Source of the DNA: Trema orientale
Lineage: Eukaryota; Streptophyta; Magnoliopsida; Rosales; Cannabaceae
Assembly: GCA_002914845.1 (NCBI GenBank)
Contig: JXTC01000090.1
Coordinates: forward strand, 810,271-874,270
Direction of reading: 5' to 3'
DNA: 64,000 bases
The first letter of the stretch is position 1; every line of letters starts with the position of its first letter. Below are positions 58,261-64,000 of the stretch, in pieces. The notes under the pieces are model-generated. The model saw only the letters and a program-made list of their open reading frames with translations, did not search any database and had not been told where the DNA came from. The translations under genes and the position numbers were made by a program.

Positions 58261-58632
58261 GAAATACACGGGAAAACGATAAAAAAATTACACATATACG
58301 GTGATTAAAAAAACTAGATATCATACCACATGCGGTTGGTATTTTTGAAAAGAAAAGTTGAAAAAAGCGTACAAGTTATAAAACAAAAGAGAAGAAAACA
58401 AATCTTGAACGCTAGATGCCTTGATGGTCTGGATTGCTATCAATATTATTCATGAGAGCGGTTCAAATACCTCCAAGTCTATTTTTCCTTTCAGGTTTTT
58501 TTTTTTTTTTTTTTTTNCTTTTTTTTTTCATTTTTCTTTTTAGTTTTTTTTTTCCTTTTTAGTTTTTTTTCCTCATTTATTCTACTTTTTCTATTTTCTT
58601 TTCTAACTTTTTTTTCTTTTGTTTTTATTTTT
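58261..58632. other. Spacer with long T-rich tract
   Basis: A T/C-rich stretch from 58495 to 58630 contains an assembly N at 58517. No gene. Confidence 0.5.
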
Positions 58633-59965
58633 CACTAGTTACCAATAATACTAATTTGAAGGACCAGTTACTAGTTTATCGTTTCTAAATTGACTAATTA
58701 CTAATAACCAGTAACTAGTAATCAATATTGTTATTGGCAACTAATAACTATTCTTGTAATTACTAACTAGAGACTATAAACCAGAACTGATAATAAAAAA
58801 ATCAGAAACTAGTAACCAAAAATTGTTAATCTATTTTTTTTTTCTAAAAAGGAGAATACTCTATGAAAAATAAGTTAGCAAAAAAATTATGAAAGTAAAA
58901 TAACACCAATCTGAAAACTTATATCCAGATCGGTTACCGACCACAAAACTAATAGTAACCAGTACTAGAAGAACTGGTAACCGGTAATCAGATTTGTAGT
59001 TCATTATCCCTAGGACAGGGAAAAAGGAAAAAATAAATAAATAAAAGAACGGAAAAAAGGTAAAAGAAGGAAAACTGAAAAAAAAAAAAAAGTAACCAAT
59101 TCCAAAAAAATTAGTAACTGGTAACTAGTATCCGGTAACCAGTTTTCTTTAAAAATAAAAATAAAATTTGTAGCTCATTATCCCTACGAGATGAAAAAGG
59201 AGAAGGCAACAGGATAACGGAACAAGATAAATAGAAATTAATAACCAAAAATGATTAACTAGAAACTATAAACCAGAACTAGTAAAAAAAGTCAGAAACT
59301 AGTAATTAAAAATTGGTAATCCAGTAACCAGTAACTAAGATGATAACTAGAAACTAGCAACCGAAGTGGTAACTAGAAACTAATAACAAGAAATTTATAA
59401 CCAAAGTGGAAACTAGAAACAAGTAACCAAAGTGGTAACCATTAACCGGTAACTAGTAACCAAGGTGGTAACTAGAATTTATAACCAAAGTGTAATAACT
59501 AAAAGCTAGTAATTAAGATGATAACTAGAAACTAATAATTAAAGTGCTTATCAGAAACTAGTAACTAGAAGCCAGTTTCCATATTAGTTAGCAGACTGGT
59601 AACTAGAAATTAGTAACTATTAATCAAGAGGTAGAGTTGTGACTAATTAGTACACATTAGGTTTACATTTATTTATTTATTTTTTTTGGAAAATTAGCTT
59701 GTTGATATTAAAAATTAACTGGTTTATTATATAATGATCAGTTATCGGTAACCAGAGTAACTAAATTGGGAAGTGGTAATTAGATTGGTATGTATCTGGT
59801 AACAAGTTACCAAAATTGTTAGTGGTAGAGTCTGGTAATATGGTAACCAAAGTAACAAATAATCAATATGTCATAGTATCTTTTTTTTCCCTCTTTAAAG
59901 TGTTCACCAAACTTATAACTGGTAACTAGAGCAATCGTAACTAGTAATATCTGGTTACTAGAAAG
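58633..59965. repeat. Degenerate array of GTAAC/ACTAGT words
   Basis: About 1.3 kb is dominated by short variants of AACTAGTAACC, GGTAACTAG, CAGTTACTAG and GTAACTAGAAACTAG in both orientations, several dozen in all. Stretches of 20-40 bp units such as GGTAACTAGAAACTAGTAACC are loosely tandem (59330-59600). It is interrupted by purine runs near 59040-59090. Similar GTAACC words occur in the dispersed repeat at 9160-9240 and 57895-57975. It is non-coding. Confidence 0.8.
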
Positions 59966-60371
59966 AGGATAAAAATAAAAAAGAGTACTTCATTATGTGC
60001 CTAAGAGGGTGAAAAAAAAAAAAGAAGAAAAAATTAATTAGTGCTTTCTTTTTTTTCCCTCTAAAAAAGAAAGAGAAGATTTTTTTTTAAAGAAAAAAAG
60101 AGTGATTGAGTTTTTCTTTTTTTTTTTTTTTTCTAAGAAAGGACTAAAAAGTAGACTCTTTGGGTTTTGAACCCAAGAAGTAATAAGAAAGTATTAAAGA
60201 TAGCATCAGGCCACAAACCAATAAAGCAAGCACGCCACGTTTTCAAGTTCCTAAACTAAGTTTTTAGTAAAAAATACTTTCAAAAAAGATGACTTTGATT
60301 ACAATAATGCCACCGCATTGTTTGACCATATTTTTAAATATTTTTAGTCTTACACCGTATAAAATATTGTG
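59966..60371. other. Spacer between GTAAC array and hAT MITE
   Basis: A/T runs (60045-60135) and no gene. ATATTGTG (60364-60371) is the target duplication of the next element. Confidence 0.5.
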
Positions 60372-60959
60372 TAGAGATGTCAATGTGGGCCGAGCTTTGT
60401 GGGCCGGCCCATATTCCGAAGAAAAAGCACGGTACTGTGGGCCTGGGCTAGCCCGTTACATATAGCAGGGGCCGGGCTGGGCCTCAGTCTAGGCCCACAG
60501 GCCCGGTCCAGCACGGCCCACATATTTATCGGCCCACATTAGACCCACATTTAGTCCTTCTAAATATAATTTTAAATATATTTCTTAATTAAAATTTGAA
60601 AAAATCTTAATTAAATATTTTCATTTATATGTTTTTAATTTTATTTATTTACTTATTTTTGTTTATTTTCAATTTATTCAAATTTTAAAAGAATATGAAT
60701 GAGTTTTAGGCCCATATTTGATATCTTAAAACATAGAATAACAACAAAATTAGGCTCATATTGTGGTCCATATTCAGCCCGCATAGGCACGGCCCACTTA
60801 GGCTCCATAAAATGTGGGCTGGGCCTATGGGCCGTTATGGGCTTCTTAATAAGAATATGGGCTAGGCCGGCCCGGCCCATATTTTAGGCGGGCCGGGTCT
60901 AGGTACGGTACAAAGCCCATATGGGCCTATCAACCAGCCCAGCCCACTTTACATCTCTA
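60372..60959. mobile_element. hAT-type MITE rich in GGCCCA/GGGCC
   Basis: The termini are TAGAGATGTCAATGTGGGC and, on the minus strand, TAGAGATGTAAAGTGGGC. A perfect 8-bp duplication ATATTGTG flanks it (60364-60371, 60960-60967), as in hAT elements. The outer 150 bp of both sides are packed with GGCCCA, GGGCCGG and GCCCAGCCC words, while the middle is AT-rich. No transposase. Confidence 0.88.
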
Positions 60960-60967
60960 ATATTGTG

Positions 60968-61240
60968 TAACCGTATATTTGTAATTATTTTTTTTTTTGC
61001 ACGTAAAACTCATATAAACTCATCCAACTATTAGCTAGGCCTAGTGGGCGGGCCAAATTCTATCCCGGGCCAACATTATAGTAGGCCTTGTCCAATCCGG
61101 TCCAACTAAAATTGTGGACTAGACTAGGTTGGGCCAGCTCACCAAAAACTATTTTTCAATATAAAAATTACTCTTTTAATAATTCTTTCCATAAAACACT
61201 TGGATGGCCAAGCTAGGCAACACATTGGTGCATCTTTACT
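60968..61240. mobile_element. Degenerate hAT-like MITE
   Basis: The ends CATCCAACTATTAGCTAGGCC (about 61020) and, on the minus strand, AAAGATGCACCAATGTGTTGCC (about 61238) resemble those of the element at 62597-63016. AGGCCTAGTGGGCGGGCC and TAGGCCTTGTCCAATCCGGTCC are shared. It is old, with no clear duplication. Confidence 0.5.
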
Positions 61241-62596
61241 CATCAAGTGCAAGACACAAGAAGCCTATAAAACACTTGGATGTGGAACCATTCTCATTAT
61301 TGTGATTGAAAGTACCTATACCTTCAGCAGAACGTTTCTCTAAGGACATTATACATTGTGGGTAGTCCAAGATTGAGGCTAAGGAGGAGGACGAAGCAGA
61401 GACTCCATTTTGGATTCAAAGTAACATTTATGTCATCTAGTTTCTGAAAAGGTGAAAAAGAATAATGATTATATCTCGAGATCTTGTTTATCACTTTATA
61501 TATCCAACCAATTTGTAAAAAAATTGAAAGACTGATTTTAAAAGATTAAAAACTTTATTTTGTGTTGTTTCACCTATTATACCAAATAAATAAACATATA
61601 AACAAGCAAGTAACCAAATTAAAGAAGATTACAAATTTTAGCATGGTTCAATATTAACTGCATCAATATCTACGTCTACAGGACCCAATCCAAGTTAGTC
61701 AGTCTAATAAGAAATCAAACGATTATAATCAAATGGACTTATTTAATTTAAAATTCCTTCTAGTATTGATGCTAAGTCTTGTAATATTGTTCTCTCGAAC
61801 TTCTTCAATGGATTTGATTAGCAAGCATCTTGACTTTACTAGTGCAAACTTCTCGTCTGCTCTTGGATTCCCATCCATTTTCTTTTTTGAACTTTGGGAC
61901 TCCCTCCTTGTTTCAAGTGGTATCTTCAAGCGATATAATATGATCAAAGAAAATCTAGGGTATATATAAATTCCATTAATAATCTTGTGAAATTTATCAA
62001 TAACCGCAGCTAAGTTAAAATAGCCATTTTGCTCATCCAATTATTTTCTTTTTTGTTACCTCACATACATCTAATGGGAAATATGACTTTATCAGGAAAG
62101 TTATAATTCAATAAACTCTTTTATTGAATATTTACTTAAGTTTAATTGTCCAAGTACTCAAAAATAAATAAACTGCAAGATAGACGATTTATACATAACT
62201 TAAATGATGTGGCATTATAATTTTCGCTAACTATGTGAGGCCACAATAGTCAACTTAATAGTTCCAAAAAATTTGTTAAGATGCATTCATTTTCAAATTA
62301 ATTTTATTTATGTCTTTCAGTTTATAGAAAATAATAATAAAAAAAAAAACCGTACAAGAGCAATCTATTGCAGTAACCCTACGAAATAGAGAATGAGAAA
62401 AAGAAGAGGAGAGAGAAAAAAAAGGAGAGAACTCAACCTTTCTTTTTTTCTTTTTTTTTTTACTCGCACAAATTGCAAATTGCAATAAGGGTATCATTCT
62501 CTATATAATTTTGCTAAAGTTTAAAGGCCGCATTCATGCGCAAAAATAAGACTCTCTCTTATAGCTAAAGCCTCAGCATTAGCATTAGCAGAGCAA
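61241..62596. repeat. Tandem segmental duplication, copy 2
   Basis: It starts CATCAAGTGCAAGACAC and matches 63019-64000 with an offset of about 1778 bp, for example ACCTATACCTTCAGCA, AAGGACATTATACATTG, AGTTTCTGAAAAGGTGAAAAAGAA and TCAATATT/AATATTAACTGCATC. From 62190 it also matches copy 1 at 56640-56959. A minus-strand frame (62040-61729, 103 aa, MDEQNGYFNLAAVIDKF) has a diverged counterpart in the other copy (63813-63526, MDEQNSYLTLAVVINKF). No family is recognised. Confidence 0.7.
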
Positions 62597-63016
62597 TAGA
62601 GATGCAACTATTGGCTAGGCCTAAAGGGACAATCTAGACCTATCCTCGCCTGACATTATAGTAGGCCTTGCCCAATCTGGTCTAGCTAAAATTGTGGACT
62701 AGACTAGGTTGTGCCAGCTCACCAAAAAGTACTTTTTAATATAAAAAAAGTACTTTTTTAATAATTCTTTCTCTAAAAATTACTTTTTTAAATAATTATT
62801 TTAGTATTTTTTTAATTACAAAGTGTAATTCATGGGCCAACACAATTAAGGTCCGTGGGACAAAACGTCCTAGACCTCAACCTAGGCCATAATGTGATTG
62901 GTCTATGGGATGGGTTGGGCCAAGCATTTCACTTTCATAACCTAGCTCGGCCCAACCCACGAAAATGATGGGATGGGCTCAATGGTCAGGCTGGGCAACC
63001 TATTGTTGTATCTCTA
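62597..63016. mobile_element. hAT-like MITE, GGCCCA-rich
   Basis: The ends are TAGAGATGCAACTATTGGC and, on the minus strand, TAGAGATACAACAATAGG. Internally it has TAGGCCTTGCCCAATCTGG and several GGCCCAACCC words, similar in style to 60372-60959. The flanking octamers (CAGAGCAA, CTCATCAA) agree only partly, so it is older. Confidence 0.6.
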
Positions 63017-64000
63017 CTCATCAAGTGCAAGATATAATAAGCCTAGAAAATACTTGAACATAGAACTATCCTCATTATCATGAATGAAAGCACCTATACC
63101 TTCAGCACGATGTCCCTCCAAGGACATTATACATTGTTGGTATTCCAAGACTGAGACTAAGGAGGAGCACGATGCAGAGACTTTAGTTTTGATTAAAAGT
63201 AACATTTATGTTTTCTAGTTTCTGAAAAGGTGAAAAAGAATGATGATTATATCATCGAGTTCTTGTTTATCACTTATATATCTAAGCAGTTTATAGAAAG
63301 GATTGAAAGACCGACTTTAAAAGATTATCAGCTTTGTTTTTTGTTGTTTAAACTATGATACAAAATAAACAAACATATAAATAAGCAAGTAATCAAATTA
63401 ACAAAGATCAAAATTTTAGCATGGTTTAATATTAACTGCATCGGTATCTACATCCACGGGACCCAGTCTGGGTTAGTTAGTCCAATAAGAAATAAAATAA
63501 TTACAATAAGATGGACTTATTCAATCTAAAGCTTCCTTCTAGTATTGATGCTTAAGCCTTGTAATATTGTACTCTGGAACTTCTTCAATGGACTTAATAA
63601 GCAAATATACTGCTTGAATTCTCTAGTGCAAACCTCCTGTTTGCTCTCGGACTCCCCATCCATTTTTGGGGACTCCCTCCTTGCTTCAGGTGATATCTTC
63701 CAGAGATGTGATATGACGAAAGAAAATCTAAAGTATATATAAATGCCAATAATAATCTTCTGAAATTTATTGATAACTACAGCTAAGGTTAAATAGCTAT
63801 TTTGCTCATCCAATTATTTTCTTCTTTATTATCTCACATACATCTAATGGGTAATTTAACTTTATCAAGTAATTCAATAAACTCTTTTATTGAATGCTTC
63901 TTAGGATTAATTGTTCAAGTACTAATAACTGAATAAAGTGATATTAATTTTTAAATCATAAAAGCCATAATTTTTATATCTATAACATATATTCTCCATA
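63017..64000. repeat. Tandem segmental duplication, copy 3 (runs off window)
   Basis: It matches 61241-62190 throughout. The minus-strand frames 63205-63014 and 63813-63526 are open here. The former has no open counterpart at 61240-61430, so it is probably not under selection. No family is recognised. Confidence 0.65.

Noticed and set aside
60674-60887. Open frames on both strands in the GGCCCA-rich region
   Set aside because: They lie in the inverted-repeat end of the hAT MITE, so coding on both strands reflects the palindromic repeats.
1-64000. CRISPR arrays, bacterial operons, riboswitches
   Set aside because: The sequence is plant nuclear DNA. No regular spacer-repeat arrays or bacterial gene organisation are present; tandem arrays here are transposon or satellite type.

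Overview
This is AT-rich nuclear DNA from a flowering plant, probably a eudicot. It has spliced genes, a CC-NBS-LRR resistance gene, a five-membrane-segment RING-H2 ligase, many plant-type transposons, mononucleotide runs and four single-base Ns from assembly. Only three genes look intact: a secreted phylloplanin/Ole e 1-like protein (16776-17438), a single-exon CC-NBS-LRR immune receptor (37770-40244) and a four-exon membrane RING-H2 E3 ligase (51828-55914). The rest is mostly transposable elements in several nesting layers. They do not form one pathway; the genes are separate loci in a transposon-rich background.

Layout. 1-1396: start of the window, with a short copy of the phylloplanin gene's 3' flank. 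1400-10774: a complete but decayed CACTA transposon flanked by AAA/AAA, both genes on the minus strand. 10778-15684: old LTR-like sequence split by a 2.5-kb solo LTR, then a fragment of a related LTR. 16500-17757: the phylloplanin-like gene. 17759-21390: a truncated CACTA end, a tRNA-derived SINE with a perfect 14-bp target-site duplication, a decayed minus-strand copia RT fragment and a foldback element. 21391-31529: a plus-strand Ty1/copia remnant interrupted by an 8.7-kb minus-strand LTR element (22252-30945) that has a PBS, a polypurine tract and 2.25-kb LTRs but no recognisable gag-pol (LARD-like). 31548-31895: a LEA_2-like gene fragment fused in frame behind the copia stop codon. 32890-36770: three further LTR-like blocks.

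37200-40244: the NLR gene. 42238-43971: tandem duplications and a long-TIR MITE. 44117-49667: a Mutator-like element with a perfect 10-bp target-site duplication, symmetric terminal motifs and an internal GGTAGATA/GGTATATA motif array whose strand preference flips near 47 kb. 51114-55914: a MITE, a palindromic ACGT element and the RING gene. 56640-64000: a locally duplicated non-genic segment carrying a Helitron nested in an older repeat, a 1.3-kb GTAAC/ACTAG-rich array, and hAT-type MITEs rich in GGCCCA.

The best-supported unusual items are the motif-polarised MULE, the two-layer nesting at 21-31 kb, the in-frame copia/LEA_2 junction, and the Helitron whose ends are confirmed by a paralogous empty site in the same window. 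All calls were made by eye. Family names rest on recognised motifs, and the old-LTR boundaries are approximate.
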